Source of the DNA: Ovis canadensis
Lineage: Eukaryota > Chordata > Mammalia > Artiodactyla > Bovidae
Length of the DNA stretch: 64,000 nt
Assembly: GCF_042477335.2 (NCBI RefSeq)
Contig: NC_091248.1
Coordinates: 118,758,501 to 118,822,500 of the forward strand
Reading direction: 5' to 3'
Shown: one piece after another, positions 35,501-45,905 of the stretch
Position numbering within the stretch: the first letter of the stretch is position 1
How the letters are laid out: every line of letters starts with the position of its first letter
Translations under genes and position numbers: made by a program
Notes under the pieces: model-generated
Database searches by the model: none
The model's input: only the letters and a program-made list of their open reading frames with translations
Told to the model about the DNA's origin: nothing

Positions 35501-38500
35501 TATGTAGGGGGATGTATATTCATTTATAAATTCATACAACAAGTATTAAAAACTCTATTAAGATCTGGTGAACTAAGAAAACACGTGGGGTTCCCTGAAT
35601 CTCCTGTGATGGTGGGACCCAGTCCTGGCTGGGCAAATGTGCCCTCCTGATTGGTCCCAAGAAGTATATATTGGGAGGAGGAGGGCTGATGTGAAATATT
35701 TGTAGCACAAGTGCTAGTTACAATAGGAGTTCTTATGGGTTCAGCTGGGCTTAGCCGAGGCCCAGCAGAGGAAGTGGTTATTCCACCCTGCGGGTCCAGG
35801 CTCCCCAGACTTGAGCGGAGTCTTGAAAGGAGTGTCTGCAGTTAGACCCAATGGGGGAAGAACACGAGTCAGGTGGAGTACAGAAGGCACTCAGAGGGGA
35901 AGTGTTAGGCGGGCTGGGACATTCCTGGTCTACAGATTGGGTGCAGCCGGAGTTTGGGGCTGTGAAAGAAGGAGGCTGTATCACAAGAGATGAACCTGGA
36001 GGGAGAAGCTGGGCCCAGACCATGTCCCACCTTGGACGTCATCCTAACCAATGCAGGCTCCAACCTGCAGGTGGTGGGGGGCACCAGCAGATGAATTATA
36101 GAGAGGGGAGGTGGGGGACAGGGAGCCCAACTAAGACACCTCTGTTGGGGTTCAGGTGACTGGTTTCGAGTCACCTTGGGAGGAACAGTGGGGTAGAAAA
36201 GAACAGCTCTGAGCATGAGGGCTGCAGAGCTAATGGCAGTGGGTCTCCCATGGGTGTGAAGGGTGAGAGAGAAGGAATCCTCTGCAGGGACTCCAGGGGG
36301 TGGGTTGAATGTGAACTCTGGAAAGTTCTCCAGTGTCTCTGCTGTCTGCAGCTTGGAGTCATGTGGTGGGGAGGGTTAGGGGGTCAGGACTTCCGGGGCA
36401 GCCCTCACCCTCAAGTGTCCTAGGAGTTCTGCAGGAGGTTAGCTGGGGGAGGCAGGTGAGTCTCGGGCTCTGCCAGCTCTTGCGGGGTTCAGCGTTGCTG
36501 TCCCTGGCCCAGACTACCCCCTCCCTCACCTCTTCTCTCCACTTGCCTGTAGATCGACCTGCGGTACGAGGCTCGGAATCTCGAACTCTTCCAGTGCAAC
36601 TTCCTGAATGTGAACTCCGTCAAATTCCCCACGCCTCTGCGTCCCTTTGTCACCAAGGATGTCCTGGTGGAGACATACGAAGTAAGAATGAGAGCTTCCC
36701 TAGCCGTTTGCCCTTTACTCACATCCAGGTTGTCTCTGCTGCACAGGAATGCTTGAGTCTGAGAGGGGTTTGGAGCCGCCTGAGGGTGGGAGGTAGGGCA
36801 GCAAGGCGGGAAGAGCCTGGCCCTGCCCTCAGACTTGCTGGAAGTCTGCTCTGCCAATTGTATCTGATTCGAGTTTTTCCCTACGCTGTTACAAAACACC
36901 TGAATGACTTTTTTGGCCAACCCAGAATTTGCTGGGTGGCTTCAGTTACCTCCTGTAGAACAGCAGGATACCCCTCCTGCCTCGTAGGAGTCAATGACAC
37001 ATTGAATGCAAAATGCCCTCCACACAGAGGAAGGGCCTCATGGCCTTAGCTGTCTTCTGGTCCAGCTTCCTTTGTAAAGATGGTAATGAAACCCAGGGGA
37101 GTGGCCTGAATGACCCACTGTTACTAGCTGTGTGACTTTGAGCAAGTTACTTAAACTCTCTGGGCTTTAGTTCTTTAATTCGTTAATTAAGGATTACAGG
37201 ATCTATCTCAACAGGCTGCTTTGACAATTAAATAACCGACCTGTATCAAGTGCCTATGGAGCAGCTCCCCTTTCTTCTCTCTTCCTTTTCTTTCTCCTCC
37301 AGTGAGGTCACAGAGCTCCTTCGTGTCCCTGTTGGCTGATTCTTGACTAGAAACAAGCTCACCCTGACCTCACAGCCTCTCTTACCTGTGGGCGGCAGTC
37401 AGTGGATTTCCTCCCTGGGGAAACTATGGGACTTGTTGAGACAGAAGGAAAGCGTAAATGTCGATTACAACTCACTTGTGGGTGACGGATTCACAGGTGT
37501 TCTAGGAAAGGAAAAACGCTTCGGGTCGCTCCCCAGTCAGAGGGAAGGCAGGGCCTGTGTGTCCCCTGGAGGATGAGGAGCCGCGCAGTCGCGGGCTGTG
37601 CGGCTGAAGCAGTTCTCACCCCGTCTTCCTCACAGGAGAGTGTGCCCGTGTCCAGCTACCAGCACGCAGGGATTCCCTTGGATGTGAAGAGGAAGATTGC
37701 GCAGCTGGGGATCAACATGCTCCTGAAGATGGTGAGCTCACGATGGGGAGCCTCTCCGCCTTGTCCTGGATCTCTGGGAACTCGCCGTTACACTGGAAGC
37801 TTTTTTTGTGCATGGCCTGGTGGAGGTGGGATGGTGAGGCTGACTCAGCCTGGAGTAGCTCTGGTCTCTCCGCAGATATTTGTGGACAACTTCGTCCACG
37901 CGGACCTTCACCCCGGGAACATCTTCGTCCAGGGCGCCGACGGTCTCGCCCAGGGCCCAGAGGCGCGGCTGCAGCGGGTGGACGTCTGCGAGGCTCTGGC
38001 AGTGGCTGTGTCGCCAGCCCGCTGCCCGCTGCGCCTGGTGCTGCTGGACGCCGGCATCGTGGCCGAGCTGCAGGCCGCTGACCTGAGGAACTTCCGGGCT
38101 GTCTTCATGGCCGTGGCCATGGGCCAGGTGAGGCCTGCCAGGCCCTGGAGGGGAGGGGAGGGGCAGGGTTGGAGCCAATTTTTTTTTTAACCACCAGCCT
38201 CCTCAGGGTTTGTCATTCTTGTTAATGCTGGCATTTGCCAAGGGTGCTCCCGAGAGAGGAAAGAGGGAGGAGGAAGAGGAGCCCAGATGAAGCCACTGAG
38301 GGTCCGTAGACAGAACAGGCTTGTTCCTGGCAGCTCATGGTTTAGGATGATGGGAGGAAATGCCTCCTTCTCAAGTGATGTTCTGGTGGTTTCTGTTCCT
38401 TCCTCAGTCACTATACATTTGGGCTTTGGAAATGCTAGCTTCTTGACTAACAGCGGCCCCAAGTGTGTGCTATCTGCTCTGAGAAGGTGGGGCTGGAAAG

Positions 38501-41500
38501 AAGCAGCGGCTCAGGGAACCTACTCTCCAGGTGCGGGAAGACACCTAGGGCAGGAGGAGATGACTGGTTTTCACTTCTCATCCCACTCCTCTGAGGGGCT
38601 CCTGTGGTTGAGAATTATTATTTAGGAAAAGGGACTCAGCGAAACCTCTATGAGAGTCAGCCTAAAGTGCCACATCAAGGGGGGCAGTGAATTCTCCAGC
38701 AGGAAAGACCCGGGAAAGATGGAGCTGGATGGACTTCCCTGGTGGTCCGCACTCCCAGTGCAGGGGGCCTGGCTTCAGTTCCTGGTCAGGGAAATAGATC
38801 CCACATGCTGGGACTAAGAGTCTGCATGCCGTAACCAAAGGTCCCATGTGCCGCAACTAAGACCTGATGCGGGAAAATAAAACAAAACCTGGGAAAAAAG
38901 GGCAAAATTGAGAGACGCCCCTGCTTAGGAGGCTTCTGGGGTGGGGGGAGGGGTGGTGGTGGGTAGACCAGAGGCTTGAGTCTGAGCCAGTTTGAAAGTG
39001 TCCCCTGGGCCAAGGCTAAAGACCGAGGTGCAGTGGTGGGTGGAGGCTGGGAGGTGCTCCTCTGCACAGGTTTGGGCAAAGGAAGAAGGTCACAGTCAAG
39101 GAGGAAGAGCTTGGCTCCCTGGCCATGACCAAGGGGCCAGGTGGGTGTTAGGAAGACCTTGGAGCATCCTGGGTGGAGGAGGAGCCAGCAGGCTGTGAGT
39201 GGGGAATTCTGCTGGGGCAGGAAGACCGCCCTCGAGGAGTCCGTCCTGGAGGCAGGCCTCTAGGCCAGGCCAGTTAGTTGGCAAGCAGTGCTGTGAGGAG
39301 CGTGAGCAGCAGGGCCCAGGCTCAGCCACTGGGCCTTTGTGGCTTCAGAGACAAAGGAGACCACGCAGCTCCGGCCTCTGATTGTGCTGAGCACAGGTGG
39401 GGCCTCGCCGACTGAGAGAAGCAGCAAAAGGCTTTGATTGATGACCAGGTATTATTGGAAGGCAGCGAGGTAAAGTTTAAAATGGATGGGGAGGTGGGGC
39501 GCAAAAGCAGAAGGGTAGAGAAACTGGGGTGGAAAGAACTAGGATCTGAAGACGTTTGGGCAGAGAATCCAGGATTAGGCCCTCTTGATTCTAGCATGTT
39601 TTTTTCCATCTTCCAGGGCCAAAGGGTGGCTGAGCTCATCCTGCACCACGCCCGGGCCAGCGAGTGCGAGGACGTGGAGGGATTTAAGGCTGAGATGGCC
39701 CGGCTGGTGACCCAGGCCAGGAAGAACACCATTACCCTGGAAAAGGTGAGCAGACCACTGGAGGGCTGGGGTCCTGGGGTGTTTACCAAACTTGCCCTTG
39801 GACAGCGCAAACTGCAGGTCTAAGGGAGAGGTCATGGGGAGAGGTCTTGAGGGGACTTGAGTTTTTCTTTTTTAAATTTATTTATTTTCAATTGAAGGAT
39901 AATTGCTTATCCAATATTGTGTTGGTTTTTGCCATACATAACATGAATTGTCCATAGGTATACATATGTCCCCTCCCTCTTGAACCTCGCTCCCACCTCC
40001 TACCCCATGGCTTGAGTTTTAAGGCAGATAAAGAACAAACCTTTTCCTCTGCCCACATCTTCCATCTGAGCCACCAGGGAAGCCCTTACCTGAAGTGGAG
40101 CCCACTTTGAATTCTGGACACAGTTCTAACAAAGCTGATTTTTCTTCCCAAGTTCATTCCCAAGTCCACTCTAGCTGGATCGAGTCAGAACAAGAGGTGG
40201 CCCCCGGGCAGTGAGGAGTGGCAGCTGCCTGTCTTATTTATTCCAATGTGATTTCTGTCTGTGCCGGGCATGCTGGGGAAGAGGCCTCCAGGCTGGTTCT
40301 CCTGGCGGGGTGGTGGTCTTCGAACTCAGTCATGAGATGGAAGTTGGGCTTGTGTGAATGTAGTCCTTTTGGGGATTTGTCAGGCAGTCCATTTCCGATC
40401 ACTGGTGTGTGTGTGTGTGTGTGTGTGAGTGGGTGTGTGTGGGTGTGGGTGTGGGTGTGGGTGTGGGTGAGGGGCAGGTAAGGGAGAGAAGTGGTTCCCA
40501 GTAGCTCTCAGGCTCTTTGTTCTGTTTTCCAGCTTCAAGTTTCCAGCCTTCTCTCGAATGTCTTTAAGTTGCTGATGACTCACAAGGTGAGGCCTGGGCG
40601 GGGAGCCTGCGCTCTGGCCAGGCAGGAGGGAGGTCTATGGGGAAGGCAGGCGGCCTCAGGGTTGTGGCAGGCTTTTCTCTTACGGGAGATCTCTTTCAGA
40701 AATGTTCTGCACACCGATCCCCTGCTGAGAGTGCTGTTTCTACTCCCTGATGTCCAGCAAGGTTTTTCTTTGATCCCATTGTAACCCTACATAGGTGGGG
40801 TTTTGGGGGAAAAACTTTATGCTTTCTTAGAGTTTTGACAAGTTCTATTTTAAAAATGAATTTAATCTCATGTTAGGATTAGGGAAAGCTTTCATCATTG
40901 CTGGGGGCTGGCTTGGAGAGAACTGGGAATGAATACACACTCCTGGGAGTTCATTTGCTCAGGACAGGGAGGGTGAGGCTCATAGCCAGCTCGGTGCCCA
41001 CCAGCTCTGACCTGGGCAGCCTCTCCAAGTCCCCGGAGGCTGCCAGGAGGGCCAGGTGAGGCCATGACATGGTGATCAGTGCGCTTTGACCTCCCTTTTG
41101 CCACCTAATTCAGTTGTATAACATCTATTAGTATCTGATTTAATCCCAACATTCCTTGAGGCTGGCACCAAGCAACTCGCTCTGGCCCCTGAAGCCACCT
41201 GACCAGGGAGCCCCACTTCCAGTGACTTTGTTCTTTAGACCTGGGGCTCCCATTGGTACACAGCCTTCCTCACACACTGTGTGGGACACACGGTTGCCAG
41301 TGCTTTAGATGTTTGCTGTTGTCATTGTGATTCCTAAGAGAGGAGAGCAGAGAGAGGGCCAAGTACAGCCATTCTCTTCAAATATTTCACCAGGCACTTA
41401 ATTTTTAAATAATTAAAAATTTTAAAACTATGGTTAAAAACTAATATACAGTTTACCCCTGCCCGCCTCCAAGTGTCAACCACATCCACACAGTTGTATA

Positions 41501-44500
41501 ACAGATCTCTAGATCTCTAATAAAACCCTGTTCCTACTGAACAAAAACTCCATGTCTCTCTTCCCTGAGCCCCTGGCAAGCACCAGGTCCATGGTTTTGA
41601 TGACTCTTGATTTTTCCTATAAGTAGGATCATATGGTGTTTGTCCTTCCGTGACTGGCTTATTTCACTCAATGGAGTGTTCTTGAGGTTCATGCATGTTG
41701 TAGCAGACGACAGGATTTCCTTTTTAAAGACTAAATAATATTCCATTGTATGTATTTAACCATATTTTCTTTATTTGTTCATCCTCTGATGGACATTTGG
41801 GTCACTTGTACTTCTTGGCTACTAAGAACAATGCTGCAGTGAACACCAGTATGCAAATATTTCTTTGAGATCCTGGTTTCAAATTCTTTTGGACATTTAT
41901 ACAGAATTGGGATTGCTAGATGATATAGGTTTTAAAATTTTTTTATTGAAGTATAGATTTATACAGGGCTTCCCTGGTGGCTCAGAGGGTAAAGTGTCTG
42001 TCTGCAATGTGGGAGACCTGGGTTCCATCCCTGGGTTGGGAAGATCCCCTGGAGAAGGAATGGCAGTCCAGTCCAGTATTCTTGCTTGGAGAATCCCATG
42101 GATGGAGGAGCCTGGTAGGCTACAGTCCACAGGGTCACAAAGGGTTGGACATGTCTGAGCGGCTTCACTTTCTTATAGATTTATACATATTATTATTATA
42201 TATATATATATTTTTAGCTTTTAAGGAAGCTCCATACTGTTTTCCAGTTCAGTTCAGTTCAGTTGCTCAGTCGTGTCCGACTCTTTGTGACCCCATGAAT
42301 TGCAGCACGCCAGGTGTCCCTGTCCATCACCAACTCCCAGAGTTCACTCAGACTCACGTCCATCAAGTCAGTGATGCCATCCAGCCATCTCATCCTCTGT
42401 CATCCCCTTCTCCTGCCCCCAATCCCTCCCAGCATCAGAGTCTTTTTCCAGTGAGTCAACTCTTCGGATGAGGTGGTCAAAGTACTGGAGCTTCAGCTTT
42501 AGCATCATTCCTTCCAAAGAAATCCCAGGGCTGATCTCCTTCAGAATGGATTGGTTGGATCTCCTTGCAGTCCAAGGGACTCTCAAGAGTCTTCTCCAAC
42601 ACCACACTTCAAAAGCATCAATTCTTCGGTGCTCAGCCTTCACAGTCCAACTCTCACATCCATACATGACCACAGGAAAAACCATAGCCTTGACTAGATG
42701 GACCTTAGTCGGCAAAGTAATATCTCTGCTTTTCAATATGCTATCTTGGTTGGTCATAACTTTTCTTCCAAGGAGTAAGCGTCTTTTAATTTCACGGCTG
42801 CAGTCATCATCTGCAGTGATTTTGGAGCCCCGAAAAAATAAAGTCTGACACTGTTTCCCCATCTATTTCCCATGAAGTGATGGGACCAGATGCCAAAGTC
42901 TACACAATTTTACACTCCCACCATGAGTGTGCATATGTAACGTGCTGCTTTCTTCTGATCTGCTCATCTGACCCCTCAGACAACTTTTTGGGCCTTAACT
43001 GAGACAAAGACCCTTTAACTTTCATCAAAGGTTATTTCCCCATGAGCCGTCCTTCCGTTTCCTGACCTGTCCACCTGAAAGCAGATTCCTGTTCTAGGTT
43101 TAAATCCTGGCTCAACTCTTCCTCATGTGGGCTTCCCTGGTGGCTCAGTGGTTAAGAAGCCTCTTGTCAATGCAGGAGACATAAGTTCAACTCCTAGTTT
43201 GGGAAGATCCCCTGGAGAAGGGAATGGCTACCCCCTCCAGTATTCTTGCGTGGGAAATCCCATGGACAGAGGAGCCTGGCGGGCTATAGTCCATGGGATC
43301 CCAAAAGAGTCGAACCTGACTTAGTGACTAAAACAAACAACAGACTCCTCTTCACCCAGAGGACTTGAGCAAATCACTCAGCCGCCCTGAGCCTTAGCTT
43401 CCTTATCTACTGAATGGGCATAATGAAGTACTTTTGAGGATTAACTGGGTAATCCATGTAAACTATTATTACTGTTAACCTGGCTCCAAAGGGGAAGAAA
43501 CCCTGCTATATTTGAGCAAAGCCAAATGTGCTTGGTCTCAAAAAGACTACTGTGGATTTCAAAGAATGACCCATATTTAGATTTATAGTTTCTGGTGGTG
43601 TTTGTTGTTTAGTCAATAAGTTGTATCTGACTCTGTGTGACCCATAGCCTGTAGCCCACCAGGCTCCTCTGTCCATGGAATTCTCTAGGCAAGAATACTG
43701 GAGTGGTAGCCATTCCCTTCTCCAGGGGATCTTCCCAACCCAAGGATTGAACCCAAGTCTCCTGTATTGGCAGGCAGGTTCTTTACTGCTGAGCCACCAG
43801 GGAAGCCCAGTTTCTAGTGTACCTGTGAACTTGTCACTTTAGTATTTTTTAAGTCATCCACACTCACACACCTCCCTTAAAGAAGAGCTGTATACACTGC
43901 ATCCCCAGATGTTTTCTTACTATTTCTAGTGGGTGGGGGATTGGGTGAATAGATGAGATGGTGGGGAAAATGACTGGATAGGGAAAAGAACGTTCAGTTC
44001 AGTTCAGTCACTCAGTCATATCTGACTCTTTGCTACCCCATGGACTATAGCACGCCAGGCTTCTCTGTCCATCACCAACTCCTGGAGCTTACTCAGACTC
44101 ATGTCCATTGAGTCAGTGATGCCATCCAACCATCTCATCCTCTGTCCTCCCATTCTCCTCCTGCCTTTAATCTTTCCCAGCATCAGGGTCTTTACCAATG
44201 AGTCAGTTCTTCATATCAGGTGGCCAAAGTATTGAAGTTTCAGCTTCAGCATCAGTCCTTGCAATGAATACTCAGGACTGATTTCCTTAGGATGGACTGG
44301 TTGGACTCTCAAGGAACTCTCAAGAGTCTTCTCCAACACCACAGTTCAAAAGCATCAATTCTTCAGTGCTCAGCTTTCTTTATAGTCCAACTCCCACATC
44401 CATACATGACCACTGGAAAAACTATAGCTTTGACCAGACAGACCTTTGTTGGCAAAGTAATGTCTCTGCTTTTGAATATGCCGTCTGGGTTGGTCATAAC

Positions 44501-45905
44501 TTTTCTTCCAAGGAGCAAGTGTCTTTTAATTTCATGGCTGCAGTCACCATGTGCAGTGATTTTGGAGCCCAGAAAAATAAAGTCTTTCACTGTTTCCACT
44601 ATTTCCCCATCTATTTGCCATGGAGTGATGGGACTGGATGCTGTGATCCTAGTTTTATAAATGTTGAGTTTTAAGCTAACTTTTTCACTCTTCTTCACTT
44701 TCATCAAGAGGCTCTTTAGTTCTTCTTCACTTTCTGCCATAAGGGTGGTGTCATCTGTGTATCTGAGATTATGGATATTTCTCCTGGCAATCTTGATTCG
44801 AGCTTGTGCTTCATCCAGCTAATTAAGCAGGGTGTACAAGGTTAATTAGCCTCAATGTACTCCTTTCCCAGTTTGGAACCAGTCTGTTGTTCCAAGTCCA
44901 GTTCTAACTGTTGCTTCTTGACCTGCATACAAATCTCCCAGGAGGCAGGTCAGGTGGTCTGGTATTTCCATCTCTTGAAGAATTTTCCAGTTTGTTGTGA
45001 TCCACACAGTCAAAGACTTTGGCGTAGTCAATAAAGCAGAAGTAGATATTTTTCTGGAACTCTCTTTTTCGATGATCCAGCAGATGTTGGCAATTTGATC
45101 TCTGGTTCCTCTGCCTTTTCTAAATCCAGCTTGAATGTCTGGAAGTTCACAGTTCATGTACTGTTGAAGCCTGGCTTGGAGAATTTTGAGCATGACCTTG
45201 CTAGCATGTGAGATAAGTGCAATTGTGTGGTAGTGGGAACATTCTTTGGCATTGTCTTTCTTTGGGATTGGAATGAAACCTGACCTTTTCCAGTCCTGTG
45301 GCCACTGCTGAGTTTTCCAAATTTGCTGGCATATTGAGTACAGCACTTTCAGAGCATCATCTTTCAGGATTTGAAATAGCTCCACTGGAATTCCATCACC
45401 TCCACTAGCTTTGTTTGTAGTGATGCTTCCTAAGGTCCACTTGACTTCATATTCCAGGATGTCTGGCTGTAGGTGAGTGATCACACCATTGTGGTTTTCT
45501 GGGTCATGAAGATCTGGGTCATACAGTGTATTCTTAGAAAATATACATTTCTGGGTCCTGAAGTGTATTCTTGCCACTTCTTCTTAATATCTTCTGTTTC
45601 TGTTAGGTCCATACCATATCTGTCCTTTATCTGTAAGAATGTTACATAGATGATAAAAATCATCTGGGCAGGCGCACGATGTCAGGAGTGGATGTTGCTC
45701 TGTTAACTCAGGATACTCTCCGTCTATCCGTGGGCTTCAGAAAGAACCCATTTCTCTGTTTCAGGTAAAGCTTGAGAGCAACTTTGCCTCAATCGTGTTT
45801 GCCATCATGGTGCTGGAGGGGCTTGGCCGCTCACTGGACCCTAAACTGGACATCCTGGAGGCAGCGAAGCCCTTCCTTCTAAAAGGACTAGTGACCTCCC
45901 GCTGA
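31639..45905 (+). CDS. ADCK2: ADCK2, aarF domain-containing (UbiB-family) mitochondrial kinase-like protein, 8 coding exons
   Basis: Eight exons with GT-AG junctions (31639-32571, 34251-34397, 36553-36681, 37636-37731, 37876-38127, 39617-39745, 40533-40586, 45765-45905) join to 626 codons plus TGA, the length I recall for human ADCK2. The N-terminus is Arg-rich and looks like a mitochondrial presequence; a hydrophobic segment lies near residues 104-126. UbiB hallmarks are visible: YIKLGQ at 145-150 (the KxGQ motif), GSGCVAQVY at about 207-215 in place of a glycine-rich loop, the VAVK lysine at 311, HADLHPGN at 443-450 and a DAG metal-binding triad at 493-495. UbiB proteins are atypical kinases/ATPases tied to coenzyme Q; ADCK2 has been linked to mitochondrial lipid and CoQ metabolism. 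The start is the first ATG giving the conserved N-terminus, with A at -3 and G at +4. All seven introns are phase 0. No disabling change is seen. Confidence 0.96.
33344..33468 (-). mobile_element. CHR-type SINE in ADCK2 intron 1
   Basis: Antisense copy with AACAAGGGTTGAACCTGGGCCCCCTGCAGTGGGAG. Confidence 0.78.
33690..33875. repeat. MER5-like remnant in ADCK2 intron 1
   Basis: It contains CAGTCTGATTCAGTAGGTCCTGG and GTTTGGGAGCCGCTGATT, typical of MER5. Confidence 0.6.
34035..34157 (-). mobile_element. CHR-type SINE in ADCK2 intron 1
   Basis: Antisense copy that ends 12 bp before the 52-bp direct repeat. Confidence 0.75.
34169..34220 (+). repeat. 52-bp direct repeat, copy 1 (ADCK2 intron 1)
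   Basis: It is identical to 35607-35658 except at three positions, with no gaps. It ends 30 bp before ADCK2 exon 2. Confidence 0.9.
34251..34397 (+). CDS. ADCK2: ADCK2 coding exon 2 (residues 312-360)
   Basis: The acceptor CTCCTGGCAG precedes VLHPGLLAQ and the exon ends MVQQ before GTGAAT. It encodes the kinase-like N-lobe after the VAVK lysine, including the helix [12 protein letters not shown]. The length is 147 nt, phase 0 at both ends. Confidence 0.95.
35607..35658 (+). repeat. 52-bp direct repeat, copy 2 (ADCK2 intron 2)
   Basis: This is the second copy, 1.44 kb downstream of the first on the other side of exon 2. The sequence after it does not resemble exon 2. Confidence 0.9.
36553..36681 (+). 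CDS. ADCK2: ADCK2 coding exon 3 (residues 361-403)
   Basis: The acceptor TTGCCTGTAG is followed by [11 protein letters not shown], the conserved DxxxEAxN region of UbiB proteins. The donor is GTAAGA. The length is 129 nt, phase 0. Confidence 0.95.
36868..36929. mobile_element. Mariner-derived MITE remnant in ADCK2 intron 3
   Basis: The sequence GATTCGAGTTTTTCC..TGTTAC..ACCTGAATGAC and TTTTTTGGCCAACCCA matches the inverted ends of the mammalian Mar1-type mariner with degraded pairing. Confidence 0.65.
37100..37262 (+). repeat. MIR SINE in ADCK2 intron 3
   Basis: Clear MIR core: TTACTAGCTGTGTGACTTTGAGCAAGTTACTTAAACTCTCTGG. Confidence 0.85.
37636..37731 (+). CDS. ADCK2: ADCK2 coding exon 4 (residues 404-435)
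   Basis: The acceptor TTCCTCACAG precedes ESVPVSSYQ and the donor is GTGAGC. The length is 96 nt. Intron 4 after it is only 144 bp. Confidence 0.94.
37876..38127 (+). CDS. ADCK2: ADCK2 coding exon 5 with catalytic-loop motifs (residues 436-519)
   Basis: The exon starts [15 protein letters not shown] and contains [12 protein letters not shown], which are the UbiB equivalents of the HRD and DFG motifs. The acceptor is TCTCCGCAG and the donor is GTGAGG. It is GC-rich compared with its flanks. Confidence 0.96.
38731..38885 (+). mobile_element. CHR-type SINE in ADCK2 intron 5
   Basis: Sense copy through GGTCCCATGTGCCGCAACTAAGACC with an A-rich tail. Confidence 0.85.
39617..39745 (+). CDS. ADCK2: ADCK2 coding exon 6 (residues 520-562)
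   Basis: The acceptor ATCTTCCAG precedes [16 protein letters not shown]. The donor is GTGAGC. The length is 129 nt, phase 0. Confidence 0.95.
39866..40010 (-). mobile_element. Very short L1 3' UTR insertion in ADCK2 intron 6
   Basis: It is the antisense ruminant L1 3' UTR (GGTATACATATGTCCCCTCCC), flanked by CTTGAGTTTT at 39856-39865 and 40011-40020. Confidence 0.85.
40061..40086 (-). mobile_element. Bov-tA head fragment
   Basis: Only CCATCTGAGCCACCAGGGAAGCCC is present. Confidence 0.6.
40405..40468 (+). repeat. Compound (GT)n-(GGGTGT)n microsatellite
   Basis: A GT tract at 40405-40427 is followed by GGGTGT repeats up to 40468, in ADCK2 intron 6 just before exon 7. Confidence 0.95.
40533..40586 (+). 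CDS. ADCK2: ADCK2 coding exon 7 (residues 563-580)
   Basis: This 54-nt micro-sized exon encodes [18 protein letters not shown]. The acceptor TGTTTTCCAG is strong and the donor is GTGAGG. A TG-rich tract lies 65-128 nt upstream of the exon. Confidence 0.94.
41966..42173 (+). mobile_element. Bov-tA SINE inside L1
   Basis: Complete copy flanked by the perfect 14-bp duplication TATAGATTTATACA at 41952-41965 and 42174-42187. Confidence 0.95.
42246..42897 (-). mobile_element. BovB LINE 3' fragment, antisense, inside L1
   Basis: It begins with the AGTTCAGTTCAGTTCAGTTGCTCAGTC repeat end of BovB and carries the C-terminal coding region in a broken frame (42368-42862). Confidence 0.92.
43085..43470 (+). 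repeat. MIR SINE interrupted by Bov-tA
   Basis: The left part (AGGTTTAAATCCTGGCTCAACTC) and right part (GACTTGAGCAAATCACTCAGCC.. CTGAATGGGCATAATGAAGTAC) flank the SINE at 43129-43340. Confidence 0.75.
43129..43340 (+). mobile_element. Bov-tA SINE
   Basis: Complete sense copy in ADCK2 intron 7. Confidence 0.93.
43602..43808 (-). mobile_element. Bov-tA SINE
   Basis: Complete antisense copy in ADCK2 intron 7. Confidence 0.93.
43991..45632 (-). mobile_element. BovB LINE with reverse-transcriptase remnant, ADCK2 intron 7
   Basis: A 1.64-kb antisense copy. A 241-codon minus-strand frame (44852-45577) retains reverse-transcriptase text such as [12 protein letters not shown] and [15 protein letters not shown] second frame (44363-44740) holds the C-terminal part. 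A small rearrangement near 44800-44870 breaks the catalytic region, so the element is dead. Confidence 0.92.
45765..45905 (+). CDS. ADCK2: ADCK2 coding exon 8, C-terminus and stop
   Basis: The acceptor TCTGTTTCAG is followed by [19 protein letters not shown]. The frame ends at TGA 45903-45905. The exon lies only about 130 bp downstream of an antisense BovB copy. Confidence 0.95.
   Translation, partial: VKLESNFASIVFAIMVLEGLGRSLDPKLDILEAAKPFLLKGLVTSR

Larger units (their letters stand above)
41410..42950 (-). mobile_element. Old L1 3' end, antisense, split by a SINE and by BovB
   Basis: Segments 41410-41965, 42188-42245 and 42898-42950 read as one L1 (TATTCCATTGTATG, CATACTGTTTTCC, then ACAATTTTACACTCCCACCA). 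Confidence 0.82.
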
